Origin: Pseudoscleropodium purum
Taxonomy: Eukaryota; Streptophyta; Bryopsida; Hypnales; Brachytheciaceae
Reading direction: 5' to 3'
Length of the DNA: 64,000 nucleotides
Assembly: GCA_963969395.1 (NCBI GenBank)
Contig: OZ017796.1
Location: 42,274,243 to 42,338,242, forward strand
Numbering within the stretch: the first letter of the stretch is position 1; each line of letters begins with the position of its first letter. This document shows positions 13,395 through 24,040 of this stretch, one piece after another. Made by a program: the position numbers and the translations under genes. The notes under the pieces are model-generated. The model was not told the origin of the DNA. It worked only from the letters and a program-made list of their open reading frames with translations, and made no database searches.

Positions 13395-13578
13395 ATGGTA
13401 GGACGTCCCTACGCTGCATGTAAGTTAAAATTTGGATGTCCTTCGATGAAGATACACAAGCTGCTGGAAAGTTTCGTTCAGGATCTCTCAGAATTAAATT
13501 TTCAACTGTTGCCCGAACTCCTGGTGGAAGCTAGCTCATTATTACCGTCAGTGATCACAGGCACTACCGTCCAGTCAG
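13395..13578 (+). other. Open exon-like block
   Basis: The frame includes MKIHKLLESFVQDLSELNFQ and LLPELLVEASSLLPSV, a leucine-rich, helix-like stretch. It ends at CCAGTCAG followed by the donor GTATGT. A start within this block at 13448 or a more upstream splice acceptor are both possible. No family is recognised. Confidence 0.3.
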
Positions 13579-13648
13579 GTATGTTCTTCTACAACTTTGG
13601 AATCGGAGACTGTTTAGTTAGTGATATTTGCTTTGGGAAATCAAACTG

Positions 13649-13809
13649 AACGTCAATTTCGTTCAAGTGGCGCGATTCAAACGCTCCAAATTGTAACTTT
13701 CATGTACATATAGATCTAAAATCTAAGTCTAGTATGAATTTATATTTTAAAACAGTTGCTCCGAAACGTGCCAGTGTTGGAATACCGCTAATTTAACCAA
13801 ATTGACGTT
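13649..13809 (+). mobile_element. ACGTCAATTT-type MITE, best copy
   Basis: 161 bp. The left end AACGTCAATTTCGTTCAAG pairs with the right end TTAACCAAATTGACGTT. The two ends align over about 36 positions with most matching (AACGTCAATTT, GTT, GCG, ATTC, AAC). The flanks ACTG and ACTT may be a mutated 4-bp duplication. It has no coding capacity. The superfamily is not assigned. Confidence 0.75.
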
Positions 13810-13836
13810 ACTTATGGTGATTCTCGACACTTTCAG

Positions 13837-13886
13837 GGAGCTCTCTTTCGTTTCCTTTCAAGGAGTTCTCTTTCGTTTTCTTTCCA
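13837..13886 (+). repeat. 25-bp tandem duplication
   Basis: The unit GGAGCTCTCTTTCGTTTCCT followed by TTCAA is repeated once as GGAGTTCTCTTTCGTTTTCT followed by TTCCA, immediately right of the MITE. Confidence 0.85.
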
Positions 13887-13889
13887 AAA

Positions 13890-16042
13890 ACGATGAAGCT
13901 AATGGTGATTGTTTGTGATCGCATTAGTCAGCCGTGATCGCATTAATTCTTGTACATGTAGAACTGATTGTCTGCAGTGGCATTTGAGGATATTGCTAAT
14001 TGAATGAACGAGTGTCCCTGGCACAAGGCCACAGCTTCCAAAGTGCAATTGATGCGTTCTGCAGGTCCCAATACAGTATTTAAGTGTACTGCGTTTGAAA
14101 TACCACAGCATGCTTGCATTGGGCTTCCAGTTTCTCTGAAACCGGGACTCTGCAATTAAATCTATGAAACCGGAAAGTTACTATGGTTTGCGTTCGCTGC
14201 TCCTATACATAGTTTGTAGTATAGAAATTCTGTAAATTGAGCTCATTTTATTTAATATGTACTTAGACCTAAGTTGCTACGTGCTCTTGAATGAAGTTAT
14301 CATTTGGGTCAACACATGTTTGAGTTGAACTCCAATCCAGTAGATCCAAAGGGCCCACAGTAATGAGTTGTTACAGGTAATTTAACATTTCACTTGGATT
14401 TGGCTTCGCAACGGATTCCATGTATTGTTTTCGTGGCATGAAGACGAACAGGATAGGTGCCGCTTCGATTCGCTGTTTCTATATTTCTTTAAACGAACGC
14501 TGGGATTCTCGAGGGTCACTTCAAATCCATATTTGAACAAGAATGTTCACCACTCTTTTTCTAACATATTAAAGGAGAATTGCAGACATATGCCAAGAAT
14601 GTCAATGTCTTTTCGTAACTGCGGAAACCTTTCCGCAAGTTAACGATTAATACACGTCCGGAAGAGCTTAAATAGTAAAGGATTACATAATTATGCTGAA
14701 CAGTCTGTTTTCTCTGTAATAGTTGTTTCGCTAGTTTTGGAAATTTTTGGAAAAGTTGCGTGCATTCTATTACACACCTTCTCCTAGGACCTGGCTTCGG
14801 ACACAGTTTTGAAAGCACTCCCAGTAGCTGATTGTATCTTGCAATTTCACTCACATTAAATCATAGCTAGGTTTCTTGGAGTAGCAACTACTTACAGTTC
14901 GAATGAGATTTGATTGCTGAACAGATTTGCTGTAGTGTGGATCTTCAATATTCCTGCTTGCTAGTCGAAGTTTAATAAAACTTTTTTCAATTGGTACCGG
15001 TGATTTGCATAAATACTGTCGCACCGTCACAATTCGCCTTCAACCGTAGATAGCGACTTTAGACAATCGATTTCACTGAAACGTAAGGTTTGGGTATGTT
15101 GCCTGAAAAAACCATGCATGACTAGACAACACATGCATTTCCTTGGAATATTGAAAGCTTTTTGGATTACCGATAAAAAAAACAATATGGACTCATCCAG
15201 ATATATAGCCATTATCCATTTAGAATGGATAATTAATTGTCCAACTAATTTCTTCTCTTGTTTGTCAGATCTGTGCAAAACCCGGTGCAAAGGAGTAAAA
15301 CTAGGTACACGAAAGTGGGTTTAAATCTCTGAATGCATTAACTAATGCCGCAGAACAGTAGTTGTAATTACGAGACTGAGCATGTACTGAGCCCGTTAAA
15401 AGCCGTGCTCCACGCGTACACGCTTGAGTACAGCAAGTGTCATCAATCACATTTCCTGACATTCCAGGAGCTGTCACAAAAATTTAGTAACTATGAAATA
15501 AAGAAGACAGTTACGGCACAGTTTCTGTCTCTTGAGTGAAAAGAGTATGGCAATGCATAAGCACGTACGTGTACCAGACAAGAAAACAAATGTCAAGAGA
15601 CTTGTACAACAACACTGCTGCTTAAATCTCACAGATATAAACAGTGGGCATCTGGAAGGATCATGTGAGAAATTGAATCTTTAACCAAGACCTCCAGAAA
15701 CAGAATATCTTCGCAAGCCTACAATGAACATCCTTCAAAAGAAACTCAGAACATTTCGCCACACTGGAAGTTAAGGCGACATCTGCACTTCTAGGCAGAC
15801 CAAGAACCTAACGTGAGGACAGACCCAAACAATTCTCTGATCAATTCATTTGCACTCCACTACAGAGAAGTTTAATCAGTAATTTACAAAAAAAATAAAA
15901 AATCTGGACTGGTAGATCTGGAACTCAGACTACGTACAACCTTTACACACAACTGACTCGCTGGCTCGATTAGACAGCATCTAGACAAATCTAAAACGGT
16001 GAGTCTGGGAGAAAACATGTTTACTGATGTGAAGAAACTTAC
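13890..16042. other. Spacer left of the MIR535 hairpin
   Basis: No coding gene is supported. The minus-strand reading direction makes this the possible 3' part of the MIR535 primary transcript, because a consensus donor GTAAGT on the minus strand lies at 16042-16037. A perfect 10-bp palindrome with a 3-nt centre (ATTATCCATT TAG AATGGATAAT) sits at 15211-15233. Confidence 0.35.
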
Positions 16043-16158
16043 AAGCTTGGCGACAGCGGGAGAGAGCACGCAAGAACACAGCCATGTTTCGTACATGAGA
16101 GCATTCCAGCGTGCTCTCTCTCGTTGTCACCGATTTAAGTTGAAATCAGAGTTAAGGC
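16043..16158 (-). ncRNA. MIR535: MIR535 microRNA precursor
   Basis: On the minus strand the sequence at 16129-16109 begins TGACAACGAG and ends GAGCACGC. As I recall it, these 21 nt are the conserved plant miR535. The opposite arm (about 16071-16050) pairs with it almost fully, reading GCGTGCTCTCTCCCGCTGTC, and the loop is about 37 nt. The mature RNA lies in the 5' arm, as usual for miR535. The hairpin sits between a minus-strand acceptor TTGGCAG ending at 16159 and a donor GTAAGT at 16042-16037, so it may be one 116-nt exon. The family is related to miR156 and miR529, whose known targets are SPL transcription factors. The target in this plant is inferred only. The plus-strand hairpin would not give this mature sequence. 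Confidence 0.9.
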
Positions 16159-18690
16159 CTGCCAACACAAACACGTGTCCGTCAAGCTAAGCTTCACTAG
16201 AACTGAACTCCATCGCTGCAATCATCCCAAAGCGTCGGTCTGGGTGAGAAAGAAGCTTCGAGCACCAACCAGAGCCAGTAAGTTTCGTATCGATCACATA
16301 CGGAACCCGAAAGAGAGAGCGGCCTGGAGAGCCCAGTGATGAGAGTCTGAAGAAGTGAGGAGAATGTATATCGAAGCGGCACCAGAAGCCATTTATGCAA
16401 TCGAGAGACCAGGGGTTTCATAAAGACATTTGTGTGCGAGGGTGGGCCCTGGCCTGCCTGCCCAGGTGGGAAGAGGGAGAGAGAGATCGGATTAAAACTG
16501 GGTTAGCGGTGCTGAGCCAACTTAAAGGCATCTGAACCACAGTAAAAAAGATCATCTTTTGAACCTTTTGGTGCTGGGGTGAAAAATTAATGAAGATTGA
16601 AGAGCGTCCGTGAGCCCAATCTAGGAATATTTTGAGATGCACAGTTACGTGATTTTGGGTACCTTTCGCACTTAGTCGTCTGGAATTCGGGAACTGCTGG
16701 ACCCAAGCCGGATCACCTCGAAGTTAAGACCGCAGATGAGGACAGATGAACCACGCGGTTTGCTTGGTTCTCTTATTACTTACTACCAGTGGTCCAAATG
16801 CAACGACTAAAATGTGCTCAAACTTCAAATTTAACACTGCACTATTTGTTCACAATTTTGTGTAGCAAGATAAAAGAGTTGGTAGAAGCTTCGACTGCTA
16901 ATTGGTAGATTGCTAAATTTAGCCACGTTTCTGAACACTGCTAGTTACCACCAGAAAGTGAGAGCTGCTGCTGTAAAAACTGGCGCTGTGGTCGGTTTTT
17001 CAACAGGAAATCAGAGTCGATCGTCATCTCCCAGTGAGGTCAAGCTCTGGTATGCGAAATTAATGGCCAAGGAACAGTGGGGCCTTGCATGCGAGGGAGA
17101 AGTAGCCCGCCCAGGCAGCCAGGCAGGCAGCGGGTCCGTCAGAGCAAGAAAACGGCTGCTGCTGCGACTGCAGAGCGTTCTTTACTGCCTGGCTCCGAAA
17201 ATGGTTAAAAAATGACTCTTAATCAGACAGTGCAGTTTTGTAGAATGTGTCCCAGGGATGGCGACCTTATTACGCGGGGCCTTACGATTCATCAAGTCCG
17301 TCGCCATCGTTAGACAGCAGGCTCTGCTGCCAGAAGTCGAGGCTCATCACTCACTCCACCCCTCTCATCATGAGGCAGTCTGGAACATGGGTCCAGAGCA
17401 GAGCTCACAAAGTCGACGACGACATTTTATATGACCCACAGCAGTACACATCGAAGGACCTCAGAATGACTTCACAGCAGCCAGAGTAAAGCAAGAAATC
17501 CGTCACATTAGGTAGTTACTCACCTTGCTGGCTGGCTGGCGAGTGGGTTTGAACAGTAACTTATTTCCCAATCACCTCCAATCGCCCCTCTGGTGAACCC
17601 TGTCCATGCACCCTCACTTCTCTTTGCTGATTGATTTTACCCTTTCATATCGCAATTGAAGCCGCTACAGACAGGACAACGAGTGAGTGCTTCTAGTATG
17701 TGACTTCTAACTGGAGGTCGTCATCCAAACCAGCAACAAGTTAACTATCACAAAAGTAGTCTCCTTTCATCTCGTCCATTTTTATTCACACCTTCATTTG
17801 AACCATATTCATCTAAGAAATACCACGTCACACGTAAAAGCTAAAAATCTTGACACAAGTGCAAATCTTCCATAGTAATTTCTGCACGACCTCCGTCAAC
17901 CAAACTTTCTATAACCTAGCCTTCAAACAGTTCAAAGTTACAAAATTCTCAAAATGCACTGAAAATTCAGCTTGGTGTGACTTTGGGGGATTGGTAAGGC
18001 CCACCTCGTGATGCAAAACCCCCTCACTGTTGACAGACAATGGACAAAATATCATCGAATATGTATGTGAAAAATATATAAACATATATGCCACCCACAG
18101 ATGGAAACACGGACCTTTGGAAAGGCCAGCCTAAGTCAACAGGGAAAGTAGCTCCAGCAAGCTATCGTGTTCGACGTCATCAACCGTCAAGAAAGAAAGA
18201 CCTTCCTGGCTCTAGCAAGAGCGAAAGAAGGCAAAGTTTGGGGATGCCTGCATTGGGCCTGGTGCTGGAGGAGTGGGGTCACAAACCCGGTCACAAAGCG
18301 AGAGCCAAAGACAGCTCATCTAGTGCACTGCAGGGTAACTGCCATAAGTTGAGTCCAAACAGGCCAGCAGTCCAGCACGCCAGGAAGTTAAGAAGTTGCA
18401 TTGCTGGAGTGGCTGGGTGCCATTCAAGTGGAAATGCAAGCAGGCAATCACTTGGCAATGCTTGCTGGAGGAGCTTCAGTGAATCAGTGGGGTTCGGCGC
18501 CGGCCACCTTCCGTTCAGATCCCAGCCATTCCACTCCGTCAAGGGTCCGTTGTTTACACTTGGGAAGCGGAAGCGGAGTCATCTATTTGGCTTCCGCTCA
18601 GTCACCCTTGCTCACGGCCGCTCACCTATTTTTAATGACACTTGCCACTACCTTTCTTTCTCACACTCCAATGACTTTGACGATGATGTA
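16159..18690 (-). promoter_or_regulatory. Upstream region of MIR535, possible promoter
   Basis: GC-shifted DNA immediately upstream of MIR535 on the minus strand, ending at a sharp return to AT-rich sequence near 18690. It probably holds the promoter and 5' exons of the primary transcript. I cannot place a start site. A TATA-like word GATATACA occurs near 16370 on the minus strand. Open frames here, including one of 201 codons at 18088-18693, overlap on both strands and show no domain. CAGG/GCAG-rich words near 17110-17140 form a short inverted repeat. This role is inference. Confidence 0.3.
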
Positions 18691-19004
18691 TAGTAAAATT
18701 AAATTTATTTTGCACTGTCGTTGCATATTAGTGTGCCCCGAGTCGTTGCCATGGTCTAAATAAAAGTAAAAGTCATTTTCTAATTCTTTCAAACGAAAAA
18801 TAACTCAAAAATTCATAAGTTTCATGCCGTAGGTTCCAATGTCATGAAATGAATCCCATGCACCCCTCCTTATTAAGGGCTTTCCAATGGTACCAAAGAC
18901 ACGACTAAAAAATTCATGGCCTAGGAGATCTTGCTGTAATAAACAAAACAAAGAGCCTAACTTAAGATGTGGATTGATTGATGAATAAATTTAAATGGTT
19001 TGAG
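18691..19004. other. AT-rich spacer, nothing assigned
   Basis: Start of the long AT-rich block. No gene or clear repeat is seen. Confidence 0.5.
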
Positions 19005-19566
19005 CCTAGGTTTAGAACTCCCATATTATATGGCCTTGTTTCTAATCAATTATAATGCATTTTAGTCCCGGGTATACAATTCTTGTATTATATGCAAGCG
19101 TCATCAATATTAAAAAGGCTTAGAAGATGGCTTTTGTAAAAATTATATCAAATTAAAAAAATCAAAAATTTAGGTGAAGACCAAATTAAAAATAAATTAA
19201 ATGTAGAAAATATATGGTTTCTTACATATTTTAAAAAACTCACAATATATATGAAGAATTGAAATACCTATGCATAATTTTAAAAAATTTATTCAAAAAG
19301 TTCTATCCAATTAAAATTAAATTTTTATTAGAAAGCTCCAAAAGTTGGGTAGCTTGGCTTATAATACATGTATTAAAAAAATTCATATAATTAGGTTGTT
19401 AATGCTATTATTGTTTTCAAAAATACTCATTTCATATATATATAATTACATTTTTGGATTCCCTGTTGAAAAGGCTATAAGAATTTTCTACATTAAAACA
19501 AATTATGTCCCTCGAGATTGGACTAAAATCGCAAGTATGCAACTCCCACACTATATGACTCTAATT
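19005..19566 (-). repeat. Repeat unit A, left arm of a 1.1-kb inverted repeat
   Basis: This unit is the reverse complement of unit B (19567-20115) over nearly its whole length. Shared blocks in order include ATAATGCATTTTAGTC, CTTGTATTATA, GGTGAAGACCAAATT, ACTCACAATATATATG, CTCCAAA-GTTGGGTAGC, CTATTATTGT and AAACAAATTATGT. The centre is a short palindrome GACTCTAATTAGAGTC near 19558-19573. There is no coding capacity. The overall shape is that of a foldback element or two abutting copies of one element. Confidence 0.8.
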
Positions 19567-20115
19567 AGAGTCACTTATAATGCATTTTAGTCCACTCTTA
19601 ATGAACATAATTTGTTTTCATGTAGAAAATTCCTATTGCCCTTTAAACAAGGAATCCAAAAATGTAATTGTAGACATGAAATAAGTATTATTTGAGGACA
19701 ATAATAGCATTAAAAAATTAATTATATGAATTTTCTTAATACATGTATCATAGTAGAAGCTACCCAACTTTGGAGACTTTTTAATAAAAAAATTAATTTT
19801 ATTTTGAGGGAACTTTTTGTATAGATTTTTAAAAACTATATATAAGTGTTTCAATTTTCCATATATATTGTGAGTTTTTTCTAATATGTATGGAATTCAA
19901 CATTTTCTACATTAATTTGTTTTTAATTTGGTCTTCACCCAATTTTTTAATCTTTTTAATTTGATATAATTTTTACAAAAGTTGTCCTCTAAGCCTTTGT
20001 GATGCCAATGACCCTTGTGTATAATACAAGAGTTGCGTACCTGAGACTAAAATGCATTATAAGTAATTAAAACCAAAGCCATATAATACTGGAATTGCAT
20101 ACCTATGATTTTAGT
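19567..20115 (+). repeat. Repeat unit B, right arm
   Basis: Inverted relative to unit A and direct relative to unit C. It ends with CCATATAATACTGGAATTGC, which leads into unit C. It lacks the GC-rich hAT insert present in C and so serves as an empty-site reference for that insertion. Confidence 0.8.
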
Positions 20116-20830
20116 CCAATCTCAAGGGATATAATTTGTTTTTAATAAAAAAAAATCCTTGTAGTCCAGAATTGACAGGATGGTCGGACGTTCGGGACGT
20201 CCGAACACGGACGCTGTGTCTACAGCGTCCACTGACATTCGCGGACGCCGTTCGCCCCGTCCCCCTGTCCCCCCGTCCGCCCCGCCCCGCCCGTCCGCCT
20301 TCCGACAGCGGGAGGGACGCTGCGTCCGCTGGCGTCCGTGAGGACGGACGTCCGAGTTACGAACGCTATTTTGGGGCGGACGTACTGATTTGTCAACCCT
20401 GTTGTAGCCTTTTCAACAAGGAATTCAAAAATGTAATTATATACATGAAATGAGTTTTTTTTAGAACAATAATAGCATTAAAAATCTAATTATATGAGTT
20501 TTTTTAATACATGTGTCATAGGCCAAGCTACCCAAATTTTGGAGCTTTCTAATAAAAATTTAATTTTTTTATTAGAGAGAAATTTTTGTAGAAATTTTTT
20601 AAAACTATGCATAGGTGTTTCAATTCTTTGTATATATTGTGAGTTTTTTCTAATATATATGGAACCCTACATTTTTTGCATTTAATTTATTTTCAATTTG
20701 ATCTTCACCTAAATTTTTGGTCTTTTTAATTTCATATAATTTTTACAAAAACCATCCTCTAAGCCTTTTTAATGCCAATGACCCTTGCATATAACAAATG
20801 AGTTGCATACCCAAGGGTTTGAGTGTATTA
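20090..20830 (+). repeat. Repeat unit C, interrupted by a hAT MITE
   Basis: A third copy in the same orientation as B, running from TTTTAGTCCAATCTCAAGGG to GAGTTGCATACCCAAGGG. Internal words such as ACAATAATAGCATTAAAAA, AAGCTACCCAA and ATATATTGTGAGTTTTTTC match B. It is split at 20166 by the GC-rich element at 20167-20401. Confidence 0.8.
20167..20401 (-). mobile_element. GC-rich hAT-type MITE, copy 1
   Basis: About 235 bp and strongly GC- and CpG-rich inside very AT-rich DNA. Terminal inverted repeats are CAGAATTGACAGG on the left and TTTGTCAACCCTG on the right. The flanking 8-bp direct repeats TTGTAGTC and TTGTAGCC (7 of 8 match) are the target-site duplication. CAGGG-type ends with 8-bp duplications are characteristic of the hAT superfamily. 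It carries no transposase, so it is non-autonomous. The Arg/Pro-rich open frames across it come from the base composition and are not genes. Confidence 0.88.
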
Positions 20831-21020
20831 CCAATCAAACAAAATGAATTGGAGGAAAGTTTTTTTTACTATTAAAAATAAAATATTTCAATTTAGAATT
20901 ATTTTCATTATAAAATTTAATAATCTTTTTTATTATTGAATATAACGAACTTCCTAGGCTTGTCAAAGAAAATGGCAAACCACGTGGTTGTAGGCCAATC
21001 CTCTGAGGGTTAACTAGTGA

Positions 21021-21266
21021 CAGGGTTGACAAATCAATACGTCCGCCCCAAAATAGCGTCTGTAACCCGGACGCCAGCGGACGCAGCGTCCCTCCCGCTG
21101 TTGAAAGGCGGACGGGCGGAGCGGACGAGGCGGACAGGGCGGGGCGGGGCGGGGCGGACGGGGGGACAGGTGGACGGGGTGGACGGCATTCGCGAATGTT
21201 AGCGAACGCTACGGACACAACGGACGTTGTGGACATCCCGGACGTCCGACCGTCCTGTCAACCCTG
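21021..21266 (+). mobile_element. GC-rich hAT-type MITE, copy 2
   Basis: 246 bp, inverted relative to copy 1. The ends are CAGGGTTGACAAATC and CCTGTCAACCCTG. The perfect 8-bp target-site duplication ACTAGTGA lies at 21013-21020 and 21267-21274. The interior is built of GGACG/CGTCC words and G runs and is CpG-dense, which suggests a younger insertion than its decayed surroundings. No coding capacity. Confidence 0.93.
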
Positions 21267-21274
21267 ACTAGTGA

Positions 21275-22249
21275 AATTTCTTTGAAGGGTCATGGGACTA
21301 AATGTAAAATTATCCAACATGTATATACTTAATATTTAAAGTCAATAATGCCATGATGACCCCATTTGCCTTTTCTTCCTTTTTTCAAAATGATGGAATT
21401 TTTTCAAAAACAATAATGATATAAATAATGTTAGTATTACATTATAATTGTTTATTCAAAGCATTTTTCAATGTTTTAAATCAATGAAATCCTTAAAGTC
21501 CCAAGAATCCCCTTAGGCCTTAGGGTCTCTTGAAGGAACAAAAGTTATGTGGCTACAATAAGTCCCAAACAAGCAAAGATGGACAAGGCAAAAAACAACT
21601 TATATATATAAATAAAATTATATATAATTGATTCTTTTGTCTATGTTGAAAGATATTACTTATTCCATTTGGATAAGTGATGTGAAAGTTATGAAGCTTC
21701 TACTATGAGAAACCCTTGTTTTTAGTGACGTTAGTAAAAAACATGGCATGTTTTTTAGAGAGAAGAGCCTATGAGAGTCTATAGCAATTTGAAATAGATT
21801 TTGTGGGATGTTGGAAAAAACAAGTGCATGTTGATGGTGAAACAAGGGTACATTAGCATGGATCTTGTTGTTTTTTATAGCATATCGAGAAATATGATGT
21901 ACCTTGTTTTAGGGGCAATGGGGCATTGCTAAAAGATAGTTAGCATGTTTTTTGGGCTATTGCAAAAAGTAATAGAGCAACATGTTGACAATAGGATTTT
22001 TTTACACAGTCAATAAATTTTATAAAATTTAAATGGGTTCAAGTTGATGCTTGATCAATTTTTTTTAAATGTATTAAACTACGAACTATTTGAGGAGATA
22101 GTCTACAAACATATTATCTTAGTGGAAAAAAATTATTTCTGAATGTGAATGATGTCTTGGAATAAAAGTTATGCCCTAGAAAGCTCAAAACTTGAGAAAT
22201 TAGGCACAGAATCAGAATTTCAGATTTTATATTTGTTTTGTTTTTAAAA
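21275..22249. other. AT-rich spacer, nothing assigned
   Basis: AT-rich DNA without a supported gene. A relic reading CTACTATGAGAAACCCTTG near 21700 resembles the left end of the CACTA-type element at 26380, but no partner end is visible. Confidence 0.4.
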
Positions 22250-22800
22250 AAAATTCCTAACAAATTATATTTTTGTCTATGTGAAAAGCTTAGATTAATT
22301 TCATTTACATAGGTGCACAATGTAAAAGTTTTGGACAATTTATTTTCCACTAAGATTTTAGGCAATTTGAGAACCTTTTCCAAAAAAATTACTTGTAGTA
22401 TTTGTGAGTGCAATTTGAATAATTTATTTTTCATGAAAACTCTCACATGATTTAATTAATTAGCTTGCTAAATCATTTTCACCATTGCAATTACTATGCT
22501 TTAGTTCCATCTTTAATTAGAGGAATTAATCATGAAAATTTTCCTTCAATCTTTTACCTACTTCAACTTCATTGTTATGTCAAATTCATGTTTAGTGGGC
22601 AATTTTAGCAAATTCTTGAAAAAATAATTTATTGCATCCATTTATGAAATCAATTTTAATAATTTTTCAAAAAAAGAAGTTGTACAAGGTGGGTTTTTTT
22701 AAGAACAATCTCACTATTGGGATTTAGTGTGTTGGAATTCCATCTAAGAGCTATCAACAATTAAAATTTTACTTCTATTTTGTACCTACTTTGATTTAAT
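22250..22800 (+). repeat. Diverged dispersed repeat, one and a half copies
   Basis: Words in order (TATATTTTTGTCTATGTGAA, TTCATTTACATAGG, AATTACTTGTAGTATTTG, TCCATCTTTAATTAGAG, CTTTTACCTACTTCAAC) match the reverse complement of 58310-58650. A second, 3'-only copy follows at about 22620-22800 (AGAACAATCTCACTATTGGG, TTCCATCTAAGAG, TTTTGTACCTACTT). There is no coding capacity and the class is unknown. Confidence 0.6.
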
Positions 22801-23762
22801 AATTTTTTAAAGAATGACAATCAAGAGAAGAGGGGCAAGGGGAAATGAATTTTTTTCTTGAATTCTCAATTCAATTTTTCAATATAAAAGAATGAAATCT
22901 ACAATATTTAATACAAAGATTTTAAATTACTAATAATCATAGTTATCATATTGGATGGACCATCCACAAATCCTAACTAACTGATTTGCCGACTTGTTTG
23001 AGACATTTGGTGACCTCTATCCACTCGATGTGACTATTTAAGGTAGTCACATGTGTCCGTCCAATACCTCTGGAGTCCGGACCATCCAATATATCCAACT
23101 ATCCAGAACATCTAGTGACCTTAACTTGTCTAATGTGACAACAATGTTTATAATCTAGTCATGTTAGGATTTTAAAAGAACTCATATTTTTTACTTTAAA
23201 GTTCAAACACTTATATCTTGTGATTGATACACTCAAAGTTTCTAAAATTTCTTCCAAAAATTTATACACTAGTCTAATGCAAGATCTTGTAGTGGGATAT
23301 GCAATTAATACACTCAAAATGCTTGAAATGTTCGTTGTTTGCATTGAAAATGGCAATTTTGAGTGTTTTTGATGAAAAAACGACCTTGAGACTTTAGGAA
23401 TTAAAATAGTTAATTTATTTTGACTATATAATTATTTGATATTTATTTCAATACCAATCATCAACTCAATTGCAATAATAGCATTTCAAATCTAGTTAAG
23501 CCATCAAGTGAATTGTTTCATGAAATATGTCTCATTATATTAGGTGGTCCAAGACTTTTATGGGCATTCTAAGTTTCCAACCAATAAGCATATAATTGAG
23601 TAAAATTGGTAAATTGAAGGGCCCAAAGTTACTAAAAGACACATGGAAGAGATGTCAAGTTTGTACATTGTTGTGACTAATTTTCACTCACCTTCACTCA
23701 ACCTTCCTTAAAGGTTGGAAGCTTATAAGAAATATGTTCAATTTGCTTTCATTCACAAAGTG

Positions 23763-24040
23763 TCATTAGAAGAAGTTTGAGGGCTCTGGAAGCCTGTTTT
23801 GGGCTTGTTTCTCCATAGTGAGGGGAACGGTCCGTTGTCAAAAAAAAATTTAATCTCCAAATGCAAAAAAAAATAATAAAAAAAAATAATAAAAATTTGG
23901 GATGACGATGTAGTAGGGTCTCGACCACATCAACAGTCCACTTCCGACGTTGCACTGGTTTTGTTCCCAGCTTGATAACTCACAAGCTTCTGGAGCCCTC
24001 AAACTTCTGGAGCCCTCAAACTTCTTCTAATGAAACAACC
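23763..24040 (+). mobile_element. Inverted-repeat element family X, copy 1
   Basis: The left end TCATTAGAAGAAGTTTGAGG continues as GCTC. The right end is its inverse, CCCTCAAACTTCTTCTAATGA. The interior contains TTTTGGGCTTGTTTCTCC, an A-rich stretch, GACGATGTAGTAGGGTCTCG and CTTGATAACTCACAAGC. All are shared in order with the reverse complement of the element at 41540-41800. A 17-bp block CTTCTGGAGCCCTCAAA is duplicated head to tail at the right end. No coding capacity and no clear target duplication. Superfamily unassigned. Confidence 0.7.

Noticed and set aside
17190..17211. TGCCTGGCTCC, the first half of miR160
   Set aside because: Only the first 11 bases match, the rest differs, and there is no suitable precursor stem.
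18088..18693. 201-codon plus-strand open frame
   Set aside because: It overlaps open frames on both strands, has Ser/Arg/Gly-rich text without a domain, and sits in the probable promoter region of minus-strand MIR535. GC-shifted composition alone explains the length.
20136..21236. Arg/Pro-rich open frames across the GC-rich islands
   Set aside because: They arise from CpG-dense hAT MITEs, which lack stop codons because of composition, and they cross element boundaries.
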